Source: Hemicordylus capensis (lineage: Eukaryota > Chordata > Lepidosauria > Squamata > Cordylidae). Taken from it: a stretch of DNA of 64,000 nt. Shown here one piece after another: positions 10,118-24,000 of this stretch (the first letter of the stretch is position 1; each line of letters begins with the position of its first letter). The notes below the pieces were generated by a model, which did no database searches, was not told where the DNA came from, and saw only the letters and a program-made list of their open reading frames with translations. A program made the position numbers and the translations under genes. The stretch spans positions 10,690,501 through 10,754,500 of the forward strand of contig NC_069669.1 in NCBI RefSeq assembly GCF_027244095.1, written 5' to 3'.

Positions 10118-13100
10118 TTTAAGTCAGGGATTTGGCATGGGGCAGAGAATTACCCCCACCCCCAAGGCTGTTTTTGGAGCTCCCAATGTCATTTTCTTTT
10201 TTCATTCTGGAACTTCCACATCAGGTCCAAGTTGGGTGTCTCGGAGATCTCTACTGATCATGTAATTAGAAATCTGTCACACAGTGGAGGTGCCAGTTAA
10301 GCATTGTTTCTCTGAAAAGCTGAGATCCAATTATCCTCACCTTCATCTCCTCAGATCCAAGCTTAACTTGATTCACCTGCAGCCGATTTCTCACCCTGGG
10401 TGAGAAAAAGAGGCCAGAGAGTCTGGAAAGCAAAACAAACAGATTAAAGCCAATGTCACCAATCACTCTTTTCTTTAGCCGGGGATGTGGGGTGCTGTCT
10501 TGCTGCACATGGATGTAGTCCCAGGCAACATTCTGTGTGGAATCAGCAATGTGTGCTGCAGAGGGGGAAACATGCTGGTATAGAACACAGCATTCTGGCA
10601 ATCTCAGCTTTCATTTTAAAAACAAGTTTCTAGTTCTTATGGCAGTGGATATAAATGTGAAAGTGGACAGGCAACCTTTGGTGGAATCTCCAATGCTATA
10701 GTGAACAAAGACAGCTTCACACATGCCAATTGCTGTAGGAAATGCAAGTCTTTTGCTGATTGGCTCTTACAGCAAACACGTAACATGTGAACACATAAGA
10801 ACAGCCCTGCTGGATCAGGCCCAAGGAGGCCCATCTAGTCCAGCATCCTGTTTCTCACAGTGGCCCACCAGATGCCTCTGAGAAGCCCACAGGCAAGAGA
10901 TGAAGGCATGCCCTCTCTCCTGTTACTGCTCTCCTGCAACTGGTATTGAGAGGTATCCTGCCTCTGGTAGCTGGAGATAGCCCACAGCCACCAGACTAGT
11001 AGCCATTGATAGGTCTGTTGTCCATGAATTTGCCCAAGCCCCATTTATTGACTGATTGACTGACTGACTGATTGATTATACCACTTTTCATTAAAATAAT
11101 CTCAAGGTGGTTCACACAAAAGTTAAAACAAGACTATAAAAATTACACAATTAAAATATTAAACTAGAATATAAAAATTCTACACTGGCTGTCAATAGGT
11201 TTCCGGGCAACAAACAAGGTGCTGGTTATAACCTATAAAGCCCTAAATGGCTTGGGCCCTGGGTATTCATCATAATGAGTCCCACTGCCCATTGAGGTCA
11301 TCTGGAGGTCTTCCTCCAGTTGCTGCCAGCTTGGCAGGTAGCCACACGGGGGCAGGCCTTCTCGGTTGCTGCCCCGAGATTGTGGAATGCGCTCCCTACT
11401 GAAATATGATCCTCCCCATCTCGGACAATTTTTAAAAAGCACTTGAAAACCCACCTCTTCACCCAAGCTTTTTCAGCTCTTTAAATTTTTAGGTGTAGAT
11501 CTATGTTTGATTTTAAATTATCTAAATTAAATTATCTAATTTAAATTATCTAAATTGTTTTAAGTTTTTGTGTATGTTTTTAACTTGTTTTATGTTATTG
11601 TTAACCGCCCAGAGTTGAAAGTTTGGGGCAGTGAACAAATCAGATAGATAGAAAGAAGATAAAAAATACAGATCTGATTTAAAAGTTGTTTGTTTTTTTA
11701 ACCCAAGCACAATATAACCATTAAAAAATACAGCAGCAATAGAAAGAATCGTATAAAAGTCTGGGTAAAAAGCCAAGATTTCACATGCTTAAGAGGAAAA
11801 AAAAGGCATCCAAGCCAGTGCCCATCACCTTTTAAAGATATCTTGGCTAGTGGCTATCACCTCATCCCGTGGCAGGGAGTTCCATAGGTTAATTATGCAA
11901 CGTACGACAAGGTACTTCTTTTTGTCCGTCCTGAATTTCCTGGCCATCAGCTCCATGGGATGACCCCTGTTTCTAGTGTCCTGAGAGAGGGAGGGGAAAA
12001 AAATATCTATCCACTACGCAGTATATATGTAGATCCAACTATTCTTGCGAAAATGTATATACTTTTATATATTTATATTTATTTATATAATATTTAAATG
12101 TTTATATTTACTCTCAAAAAAGATGAAAAAAGTAAATAAAGATGGCTCCCTGTCCCCAACGGGCTTGCAATCGAAATAGAAGCACAAGGGAGACACTAGG
12201 AATAATCCGTGAGAGGGACACTGTGCTGGGGTTGGATAGGGCCAGTCGGTCTCCCCCTGCTAAAGACAAGAGAGCCACCACTTTCAAAGGTGCCTCTTTG
12301 CTCAGTTAATAGGGATGTGTGTATATTTATTTATTCATTCTTAGATATGTATACCTATACATCTCTATTTTATTATTCATTAAAATAAGCTCAAGGCAGT
12401 TTACAATAAATGTAAACACAATACGAAACTGTCGAACAGTTAAAACAATACATATATTAAACTGGAATGATGTGGGGTGGGAAGCAAATCTATTTTACAA
12501 GTTTTCTTTTGTTCTCATAACAGTTACCCCGGCTCTTTCAGTCTAGTATTTAAATGGGTGCTGTTTAGCAGCTGCCTTGATTTGAAAGACAGGGCATACA
12601 GCACAGCCATTTGAGAAGTCCCTTTGCTTTGGACTGGCGGGGACAGCTTTCAGGCAGCACCTGGGCATTCAGCTTCCAGCATTTCAGTGGGGCTGATTCC
12701 TGGGCAAAAGGGTCTCTCCACTGCCATGCGGGATGGTTGCAGTGGACAGATGCTCCTTGGAGGAGATGGCCGCCTTCTCTCGTGTTGACACATCTATTTG
12801 TGTCTCGGATTGAGAGCAGGGAAAAGTCTGGTTCTGTTGGCTCTTGCTGGTCGATTTGTTAATTAAATCCAGCCGTCTTAATCCCACTGGCCTCAGCCCA
12901 GGCTCCAAGAAACGAGGCGTAATGAGCTGGGCGTAAATCGCATCTTTGCCTTTTCCCTGCCTGGCAGGACAAGGAGCACCTCCCTGGGGAAAGGCTTTCT
13001 GGTGGTCCTTGGGTGGGGCCAGCAGGGTTGGAACTGACCCTCGCAGTGGCCCCCGAGTGAAGAGGAGAGCAGGTCTTGTGGTGGCCGGCATGGCTTGTCC

Positions 13101-15014
13101 CCTTAGCTAAGCAGGGTCTGCCCTGGTTGCATATGAATGGGAGACTAGAAGTATCAGCTCTGTAAGATCTTCCCTTTAGGGGATGTAGCAGCTCTGGGAA
13201 GAGCAGAAGGTTCCAAGTTCCCTCCGTGGCAGCATCTCCAAGATAAAGCTGAGAGAGACTCCTGCCTGCAACCTTGGAGAAGCTGCTGCCAGTCTGTGAA
13301 GACAATACTGAGCTAGCTAGACCAATGGTCTGACTCAGCATATGGCAGCTTCCTTTGTTCCTATGAGTATTCCCTACATCCCTGAGCAATGAAAGGTTCC
13401 AGGAGCAGCACTGCCTGGGTCTGGTTTCCTTTGGAAGAGAGAGCCTTTATGGGACCTGGTTCAAGAAAACCACTTGGCTCTGTGGCCGCCAGGAGTCGAC
13501 ACCAACTCGAGGGCACAACTTTACTTTACTTAAAAAAAAAATATTACAATATACAAGCAGGGCATGTGGAAGCAAAGGGACACTCCTGGCAAGGCAGCAG
13601 ATGGGCCATCTCTACATCTTATCACCAGAGAGACCCTGCACCCTCCCGGAATCTTAGCTCGGAGGTAGAGCATCTGCTTTGCATGCAGAAGGTCCCAGGT
13701 TCAGTTCCTGGCAGCATCTCCAAGTAGGGCTGGGAGAGACGCCTGCCTGAAACCATGAAAGAAGCCACTGCTGTTGGAATAGCCAGAACTTCCAGCTGAG
13801 CAAAGAGGCACCTTTCAAAAAGTGGCGATTCTCTTGAGTGAACACGGGGAGAGCAACTGACCCCATCCAACCCCAGCACAGCATCCCTCCAGTGGCTGCT
13901 GCTGGGGGTCTACTTTTTTTTTTTAACCAGGCCTGCTCAACTTCAGCCCTCCTGCAAATGTTGGTCTGCAACTCCTATAATCCCTGTCTATTGGCCGCTG
14001 GGGCTGGGGCTTATGGGAGTTGTAGTCCAAAAATAGCCAGAGGGGGCCAAAGTTGAGCAGGCCTGTTTTCGACTGTACCCTTTGAGGACAGGGAACCATC
14101 TGATTTACTTATTATGTATTTTTCTATGTGAACCACTTTGAGAACTTTGGTTGGAAAGCTGGAAATAAATATTCATAGTCGTGGTCCTACTGACCAATGG
14201 TTTGACTCCCTATGTTCCGATGCACATTTGTATGCTCCTACCAAGGCTTGCAAGGGACATAGCAGTCCCAAAGTGCTGCTCTGAGGGAAGCAGCAAGGGG
14301 CATGTTGCTGCCCAACTGATGCCTCCATCATTTGCTGCCGAAGGCAAACTGCCCCACCTCGCCTCATGAAAAGGCCGTCTCTGCATGTTTGTAATATGTT
14401 AGCATCATTTGGAATTCATATTTAGCTTTGCTAAATCATTCTGAAGGCACTGAATAATTCAGAGTTCTTCACTGCAAGGCCCAGGGGGCCAGAGGCAGCC
14501 ACCATCAACCTTAAGCACGGCTTCCAGGCGGATTGTTTATTCAGCTTTTGTGAAGCTTTGGCCGAAGTGGAATTCTCTGTGTAGTTCCCCTGCAACCATG
14601 TGGAGGTGACCATTCCCATTGTACAGTAGGGATTTGCAAATGTGTTTGAAACCAAACCGGTTCAAAGTCAAACTGGTTCAGTTCGAAGGCTTGGGGTCGA
14701 GCCAAACCACCCCCGGTTTGCTTGACCCCAGACCAAACCAATCCCTCCGGTCCGTTCAGGGGGTGGGGTTCACGAATGGGAAAAATTTTAGAATTTTTTT
14801 TTTTAAACTTACCCTCTCCATGGGGATTCTCCTGCATGATCCAGGCCATGCAGAGGCCCATTGCTCAGGCGTGGCGGCCTCCAAAATGGCCACCGCACTG
14901 GTGTGGAGAAGGCTGAAGAATGGCCGAACGGGCTGGTTTTGGAAGCAAGGGAGGCTGGCAGGGGAAGGGGAACCTCCATGGACTCCCCACCCTGCCTTGG
15001 AGGACACCCCCCCC

Positions 15015-15070
<56 letters not shown>

Positions 15071-18000
15071 ATTTTTAAAAAATCTAATTTTCCCCCCATT
15101 CGTGAACCTCCCCAGACCAAACCGGACTGGAGGAGCGGGGGTAAGGGGGTGCCAGACCAAACTGGCCCAGTCCGGTTCGAGTCCAGTTCAGACTTGAACC
15201 GAACTGGACGAGCCAGTTCTGTGCACACCCCTCTTGTGCAGTCCTGCACTTTGCTTGACACTGTGGGGCTCCCTGAAGGGAAACGGAGCCTTCTTGAGCC
15301 CCTGCCCCATCTTGGAAGGTGTGCACGGCGTGCTGGGAACTGGGGCCTCTCCCAGAGCCTCTCTCCACGAGCTCTGCAGAGAGAGCTCCTTGCCTCTTAA
15401 AGAGCCCGCCAGGGCACCCTGTAAGAGGGATTCCCAGACATTGTTGACTACAACTCCCATAACCCCCAGTCAAAGGCCAATGCAGCTGGGGATGCTGGGA
15501 GTTGTAGTCAGCAACATCTGGGAATCTCTGTTACAGGGCCCTCCTGGCCCTGCAAGGAGGATGGCACAGTGTGAAATGGCTCTCCTAGTGAAGGGTTTTT
15601 GCCACATGGCCCCCCACTTGAAAAAATAGTGAAGATCACTGGCTGTAGACAAAGAGCTCGCTGTACTGATAGTGTGCTGCCTGTGTTGTCCCTGATACAC
15701 GGTCCCGTTCTGGATCTCGCCGCCTGGTCCTATTTAAACAAGGGGGGAAAGTGTATCAGGTCTGATACCACAAATTATTATCACATGGTTTGTCTCGAAG
15801 ATTTAAGTTCCGAAGTGAGATGTGTCCACGCTCACAAATTCAGCTAGTAGAATTCAGACGTGGGATTCCAAAAGGCAGATTTGCCCATGTTCAAAAAATT
15901 CCACAAGTTGAGTTCAAAACCTGAAATGTCTGTCAGATTCTGAACCCATCTGTGCAGAAGTTTGTTCCCACATTAGGACCGGTGTTCATAAATCAGCCGC
16001 TAGAGGGCATTGATGTGACAGATGCTTGGATCTTTGAGCAGATTCTCTTTATTGCTTCTGTTAAATCAAACAATTGTACTGAGTCACTTGTATGTCTTTA
16101 ATGAGGATGAGATGTGAGTTTCCAATAGGATAGCGTGACAAGGAGGTCAGAAGGACCGAGAAACAGTTTTAATAAGGGATTGATGCTGGGTTTTTTCAAA
16201 ATTGTGTTTTTCTTGTACATCTTTAACTGTAGCTTAGTGGTAGAGTATCTGCTTTGCATACAGAACATCCCTGGTTTGATCCCTGGCAGCATCTGCAAGT
16301 GGTGCTGGGAGAAGCTCCTGCCTGAAACCTTGGAGAAGCTGCTGCCAGTCAGTGTAGACAATACTGAGCTAGATGGAACACAGGTCTGACTCGGTAAAAG
16401 GCAGCTTCCTATTTTCCTGAGTTATTTAGGGATGGAGCCATTGCTCAGTCTGCTTTTCATGAAAAAGGTCCCAGGTTCACTCCAGTATTCCTTCTAACAG
16501 GGATTCCCAGATGTTGTTGACTACAGCTCCCAGAATTCCCAAGCAAAAGCCATTGCAGCTGGGGATTCTGGGAGCTGAGTCAACAGCATCTGGGAATCCC
16601 TGTTAGAAGGGACACTAGACACAAGTTTGAGAATACCTGCACTAACCTATATCAGATCCTCAGCAAGAGGCCCTGTGCTCCAAGGTGACTTCAGGTCTCA
16701 ACACAGTCTTTCTTTGTCTTGGCTTCTCTGCTTACACTTTCTTTACATCCGCCTATGTCTTGCCTCAGTCGCTCTCCTTAGCTTTGGGGTCCATTCTTTC
16801 AAGCTTGGCTGGCTTTCTAGATTCCAGAGCAATCTCTGTCTCATTAAGGGACACTGAGCACTCTCCTGCTGAGGCAAAGACCAGGGAAATCCCAGACCTT
16901 GGAGAGCTCCCAGGGCAGCAAGTCAGGACCACGGACAGAGCTGATCAGGAGACTTCAGAGCTGGGTATGGCAACCCAAAGGGGATGTTGCTCCAGTGGTG
17001 TTTCTCAGTGGACTACTGTTGGCCTTGGTCTTTTAAAGGGACCTTGCTGGATTTTGCAGCCACCTACCCTGACAGTGCTGGGGGGCTTCCATCATGGCTG
17101 GGAAGTCCTTGGAAAATTCTTCTGAAGCAAAGGATGTTGGTTGGGTTGAGTATGCAGGTCTTGCAGAAGGTAGTGATTGGGGTTCTTCTGGTTCATCCAG
17201 TGTGGGGGTTCCCAGTGTCAGAACATCACCAGGTGTCTGGGTCAAGGGTGTCTCCCAATTCTTCCCAGACACTCTGACTCATTCCGTACTTGAGGGACTC
17301 CAGGGTCCAGCATCATGACAGGTAGATGCCACAGACTATTAGCCAGGAATCTGCCACACAAAAGAAATGGCCAGCCAAAAGCCATTATGCTGTGCATACC
17401 CCAAATAACCAGGCTCTTTAGCCCACTTTGGGCCAAACTGCACAGGACATGTAAGGTCTGATGGGCTGAAATTTTCTTTCATCAATTATTGATTGATTGA
17501 TCATATTGTTATACAGCCTGATATGCATATCTCTAGGTGGTGTGATAATAGTGGTAGGGGGCCTTGTTCCAGATCCAGATTGTTGTGTGAGAAGAGGGGG
17601 CTTTACTTTCTTTTAAATGTCAATGCATACAATTGCATAGCCACTGGGCCAGTTCTCACAAATGCAAAGTGGGTCAGGGAAGTGTCCGTCATTCCTAGTA
17701 ACATCACTGTTTCTCTTCCTAGGTATTAAGGTGATTGGGGGTATTAAAGAATTCACAGGAGAGGAATATGGGGTTTATGTCAAGAGAATCTTACCCGGAG
17801 GTGTTGCTTATGCTGACGGTGAGTTGTCCATTTACATTTCTGGCCTGATGGTTCAGGGATGCGGGCACTGTAGTGAGGATTGTGACTGGATACAAGAGGA
17901 GGCTGTGTGGTTCAGTGGGCAGAATGCTGGGCTTGGATGTGGGAAACCGAGGGAGACATTACTGCTCAGGGTCCAGCTTACGAACGGGAAGGCAAGCTGC

Positions 18001-21000
18001 CAAAATCTGTGAAGGTGGAGCATAGTCTAGGCAAAGAAGCCTAGATCTGCAGGAGCACTGCCCAGAAGCAGGAGCTATGCAGAAGCAAAAGCTCACCCTC
18101 AGTCCGAAGGTCTGGATCAGCAGGAGCGCTGTCCATTAGGACCTAGGCTAACAGTCGTGTGAACAGCCTTAATACAAATTAACGGTCACTCATAGTACTT
18201 GTCCAAGGAAGATGGGGTCATGCAGGCCTGTTGTTTTTGGACTACAACTCCCACAATCCCCAGCCCCAGTGGCCAATAGCCAGGGATTATGGGAGCTGTA
18301 GGCCAACATCTGCAGGAGGGCTGGAGTTGAACAGCCCCGGGGTAGCGCATTGCTTTATCTGCACTTGTGTGATGCTTGTGTTGCTATTTTCTTTAGGCCG
18401 CTTACAGCCAGGAGACCAGATCTTGGAAGTGAATGGTGATAGTCTGATCGGAGTTACAAGCGAGAGGTATGGCTTCTGAAACAGACCTCTGAGGGGTTTT
18501 TTTTCCGGCTTAATTTTATTCTGGGACCTGCCCCAAGAGACAGTCTATAAGTGGCTACCTTCTGATGACAGTTGAGGGGGTTTCTCTGTGTTTATACTGG
18601 TGAAGTTCTGGTTTGCATCTGGGATTTCCCCAGGAAGGGTGGCAGTCTTGGGAGGGATGAGATCTTTTGGGAGCAGACTGAAATCTGGATCCATGCAAGG
18701 TCAAGGGTGAGGTCTACATGGACTAGCCACTCCAAGGCAATTGCCAAGAGCAGTGGATGTGTGACAGCTGGGAATTCCTGTTACAGGGAACACCGCCTAG
18801 GCAGCCAGAGGTTCCCAGGAACCAGACATGTGGCAGATTGTGTGAAGCTGTCCATAGTGTGGATTCAAGCAAGGGTTCTCAAACGAGGCCCCCCCAGATG
18901 TTGCTGAACTACAACTCCCATCATGCCCCAGCCCCAATGGCCAAAGGCCAACAGTGATGGGAGTTGTAGGTGATGGGAGTTTGAGAACCCCGATGTCTGG
19001 TGATTGGCAAAGCACGGCCAGGAAGCAGGACTTGGGGGTGTGGCTATGCAGATGAAGGGGTGGGGCTCTGCAGATAAGAGCCGGCTCTGTCCTCAGTGAC
19101 TGGGGCTGCCAGAGGTGCAGAGCAGGCTTAGCTCCTGCCCTTTTGAGTTACAGGACATTCAGGGGAGGCCTGAGCTGGGTGCACGCTTTGCATGCTGAAG
19201 GTCTCGAGTTCTGTTTCTGACCTCTCCAGTTAAGACATCACAGGTAGCCAGGCTGGAAAAGATCTCCAGCTGAAACCTTGGAGGCCCGCTGCCCACCCGA
19301 GCAGACAATACAGGGCAAGCTTGACCAAAGGTCTGACTCAGCACAAGGCTGCTTCATAAGTCTTCAGACCCCACCTGTCATAATGGCAGCCATTTGGTAC
19401 AGCAGGCCTGCTCAGCTTCAGCGCTCCTGCAGATGTTGGCCTACACCTCCCATGATCTCTGGCTATGGGCCATTGGGGATTATGGGAGTTGTAGTCCCAA
19501 AACAGCTGGGGTGGGGGCAAAGTTGAGCAGGCCTGTGCTTCAGTGATATCATAATCAGTCCTAATAGTAATTGGCGCTGAGACCCCTCAGGGAGTGAAGC
19601 TTTTGAGCTTTTCTCCAGCATCATAATTCTTCATTGATTTAATATGTGGCGTTTTGATCTGCACTATCCTCTCCTATCCCACATCTCATGGTCTGTTCTC
19701 TTTCCTGACTTCCCCACAGAGCTGTGGATATTCTCAGGACAGCTTCTGCCACCAGCCACATGCGCCTTCTTATTGCCCGAGATGATGATGCCCGGTGAGG
19801 ATTTTGATTTATTGCATTTGGGGAATGGGTGATTGTGGGTGGGAGGTGGTGGTGGGTGTCTAACTTTTAATGACTTCCTCAATTGCTTTTAAATGCATGG
19901 TTTCAATGAAGGGCTGGACTTCACTTTACCTTCTGGCTGTTTTGCTAGCCTCTCCCAAACATGTGAGCCTCCATGGACAGATGCAGTATACCTCTGAATA
20001 CCAGATGTGGAGGAAAACCAGAGGGAGGACTAGTGCCTTCATGTTTTGCTTGTGGGTGACCTGGAAGTATCTGACCGGTTTCACTGCTAGAAACAGGATG
20101 CTAGACCAGGGATTCTTAACACTGAACCCCCAGACATTATTGGATTTCAACTCCCATGATCCCCAGTGGCCTTTAGTTGGGATTATGGGAGCTGAAGTCC
20201 AATAATATCTGGGGACCCAACATTGAGAATCCCTGTGCTAGGCAAAGTGAATGTTGAGGCCTAGGCCAGGAGTTTTCAAACTTGGGAGTTCTCAAGGACT
20301 TCTCAAACTTGGGTCCCCAGATGCTGTTGGACTTCAGCCCCCATAATCCCTTTGGCCATTGTGGCTGGGGATTATGGAAGTTGAAGTCCAACAACATCTG
20401 GGGACCCAAGTTTGAGAACTCCTGACCAGGGAGATTCCCCCTTTGCCTTGGTCCATTTCCATGATGTAAATCATGTACTGAAGCTGCTATTCGGCCCTCT
20501 TGGGTGGGGGTGGGCGAGAGAGACCATACAAAGTAGAGATACCAGACAGGCACCTGTCTTTTTATCCCCTCAAGGCTCAAGGCAATTTTAAGGGGAGTCA
20601 ATTTAGATCAGGACAATGGCATGGTGTGTGGGGGGATGACGCACAGGTTAAATACTTACTTTCCCAGCACAGCTACCCCACTCCAAATCGGATGTAATCC
20701 TGGTTAGCGATCCTGGTTAAATGCTGGTTAACCGCAGTAATTAAACTGGGATAGTCCAGGCATTCTGAGTTCTCATGACATCTTCCACGGGAGCATACAG
20801 GGCTTGCCAATCGCAGCCATCTCTTTCACTGCTAACATTGCAAGAAGACGACACAGCCTTAATTAGGTTTTCATGGCACATTGCTATGGACTGACTGGGT
20901 CAAAGGATTTTGCGAAATAGCGCCTGGATATTCCGTAAGCTTGCAAAAACTTTGCCGCAATTGATCTAGTCTCATGACCGGGTTTCCCTGTTCCACGTTA

Positions 21001-24000
21001 CCCAGACACCTCTTCATAGCTACTAAACGCCACCTTTTAAACAGCAGTGTACTGTTGCAAATATCAAGAGACTTCCTTGCCCTGCGGAAATGGAGAGACC
21101 CAGAGCGTGCAGGGCACAGAGAAGGCAGCCCAACTTCGAGGGATGTTCATGGACACCCTTCGCTTGCTGTTGCTGAGTCAATCTGCAAAAGGTTATCCAA
21201 AGGGTTGCTGGCCTGTAATCTATTTTTTGCTTGTTTGAAGATTTGCAGAGATTTCACTCCCATAATCATCTCATGGAATATTTAATACACCAATTCATAT
21301 CTCCAAGATTAAGGAGGAGGGGAGAGAAAGAGAGAGGGAGGGCACAAGAGAGACTGTGGTCCCTCTGGATTGCCCTTGTTGTTTATTTTATTTTAGTTAT
21401 CCCTTATTATCTTCCTGCCATGTCCTTGAGCCCGGAGGAGTAATCATCCTCTGATCCACTCTGGGGTCAGGGGTGCGCACTGACGCAGATGTGGTGACCG
21501 GGGCTGGTGATGGGCCCAGAGCCTCTCCCCATCTCTTTGGAAGTCAGCTGTTGAGCTCCGTAAATGACTCAGCCAATCAGGGACAAACAGCCGCAGCCCT
21601 GGCCAATCCGTGCTCAGCCTGCTTTCTGTTGAGGTCTCCAGGGCATGGCCAGAAGTTCACGCTGCAAATGCGATTCTAATCATATCAAAGCTTATTGCCC
21701 AGGTGCCATCAGTCAGGATGTCTGGGACTCCATGCCGACCGCATATTTCAGCAGGGGGCGAATAACACCTTGGGGGTCATGGCTGATTTCTGTATGCATA
21801 CTCGCCTACTCTAGGGCACCCTGGTTTCTTGCCTTGTCTGGTTCTGAGAGGTTGAGAGAAGGAGAGCTGGTCTGGTGGTAGAAAGCATGACTTGTCCCCT
21901 TAGCTAAGCAGGGTCCATCCTGGTTGCATGTGAATGGGAGTCTGGAAGTGTGAGCACTGTAAGATATTCCCCTAAGGGGATCGAGCCGCTCTGAGAAGAG
22001 CAAAAGGTCCCACCCAAAACACCCAAAGGGGGAAGGATTTTTGCAGTTATAGTTTGTTTATGATGATATTTAAATATTATATATGTTTAAGTGATTGCAT
22101 TGGGCTACAAGGAGTTTGATTTTTAAAAAAATTCAAATTAATGCCACTGGTGAAGATGACATCATCGTCAAAACGTATCTGGCTTGTGGTAAAGGATGAC
22201 TAAGAATCCGCTTGGGCTATATTATGAAATGTCAAGTTTCATCTAATTGTTCATATAGTACATGGCAAAGGATTGTGATGAGCTCATAGTTTTCGTTGGA
22301 GAAACATCCTTTGGGACTCTTAAGAATTTACAGCAAAAAAGGACTTTTAAATTCATTCATATATTTTAGTGTATGGCTTTGATTTTCATAATTAGCAGTG
22401 GATCTTTTAAATCGGATATATGTGGGGCATTTGGGATGTATTTATGGCCACATGTGACATATCTTTCTGAGTAGTGGATTAATATTAGTAGTGGATTAAT
22501 ATTAGATTGTGGGTCAACATTACTCTATGATATTATATATATTCTTGATAAAAATGTGATTATTATGCAGATTGAGGTTATATTGGGGTTCTCCCTCCTC
22601 CATCACATTCCTAGGACCACATAGGTAGATGTCCAGGGCCCAAGACCAATGGAGCCCCATCAAGGCCATTGGTAAAAGCTCCAGTCAAGGGCACCATCTG
22701 GTTTTTGCTTTCCTTAAAACCAAATGAGACTTGTAGCAATTATGAATACGATGATGAATATTTAAATACTGCTTTTCAACAGAAATTCCCAAAGTAGTTT
22801 ACACAGATATAATCAATCAATCAATCAATCAATCAAATAAATAAAATGGCTCCCTGTCCCCAAAGGGCTCACAATCTAAAAAAGAAACATAAGAGAGACA
22901 CCAGCAGCAGCCACTGGAGAGGTCTGCTTGCCCACCCAGTGGGGCAGAGGATGCCCATGTGGATGGCACATGACCGAGGCCATCAGCGCCCCTTCCTGCT
23001 TGATGCCCTAAGCAACTGCCTAGTTCGCCAAGTGGACGGGCTGATCCTAGTAGGCTTCTAAATGTCATGAAATGTGACGCTGGACAACACAGTTATGTGT
23101 GCACAGACAAAGACAACACAGAGATGTGTGTTGTAGCAGTGCTTCTCTGTGTGTATTACACTCATGCAGCATTATGCATTTCTAACATTTCCTTTTAAAA
23201 AGGAAAAGATTTAAATGATTTAAACAAAAAAACAAAAAAACTTGCATGTAGATTGACTTCTTTCTATTAGTCATCATTTGGAAGGAGGAATTGTGAGGGG
23301 TGTGTGTGTGTGTTTTCTATATGCACATCTGCCTTCTACTTCTTGCTGATGAAAGATTGGTCTCCTGTCCACAAGCTCCAAAACCCTGCCCTGCGAGGTT
23401 ATATTGGATGAGCCCTTTGAACTGCTCCTATATGTTTGTGATTTCTTATGAGTGCCATGTGGTGTAGTGGTTAGAGTGGTTAGTGTGTTTGGCTATGTGT
23501 GGGGAGATCCACACCTGAATCACTGCACAGACTGTGAATTTCAGTGGATGGCATTTGACAACCATTATGGCCCCTGCCCAGCCTATTTCACAGGGTTTCT
23601 TGTGAGGATAAAATGGGCAGAGAGAACTAGGTACTCCCTAGAGGAAGGGTAGGATAAAGATATAAACATGATATTTCTGATTTTAGATACTAGTGAATTT
23701 AGGCAGTAGTGTATAGACTAACAGGATTCAAAGGACAGAATGTGTCAACATAGTTGTCTTAAAGATTTTTCAAGTTAGAAGGTTTAGGGCTGTTGTTGTT
23801 TTAAATGCCCTATAAAAGCTAATTTTAGGAAGAAAGAAAATTGAAATGTAGATCTTTGAAGATTTGTGGTTTTGAAAGAAGGTCTTGAAGACCTCTGAAG
23901 ATCTGTGGTTTTGAAATACCGAAGATGTTTCAAATTGGTGTGAATTTGTTTGGCAGCAGTCTTGAACAGTATTCTCTTTGTCTTGCAGGAGAGAATTCTC

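Noticed and set aside
9777-10265. 162-codon ORF on the + strand
   Set aside because: It is a translation of a Bov-B-tailed SINE and a TG repeat, giving a Cys-Val string.
14809-15400. Long overlapping ORFs of 130-180 codons on both strands
   Set aside because: They come from a GA repeat and GC-rich inverted-repeat element; the predicted proteins are strings of Arg-Glu or Ser-Leu.
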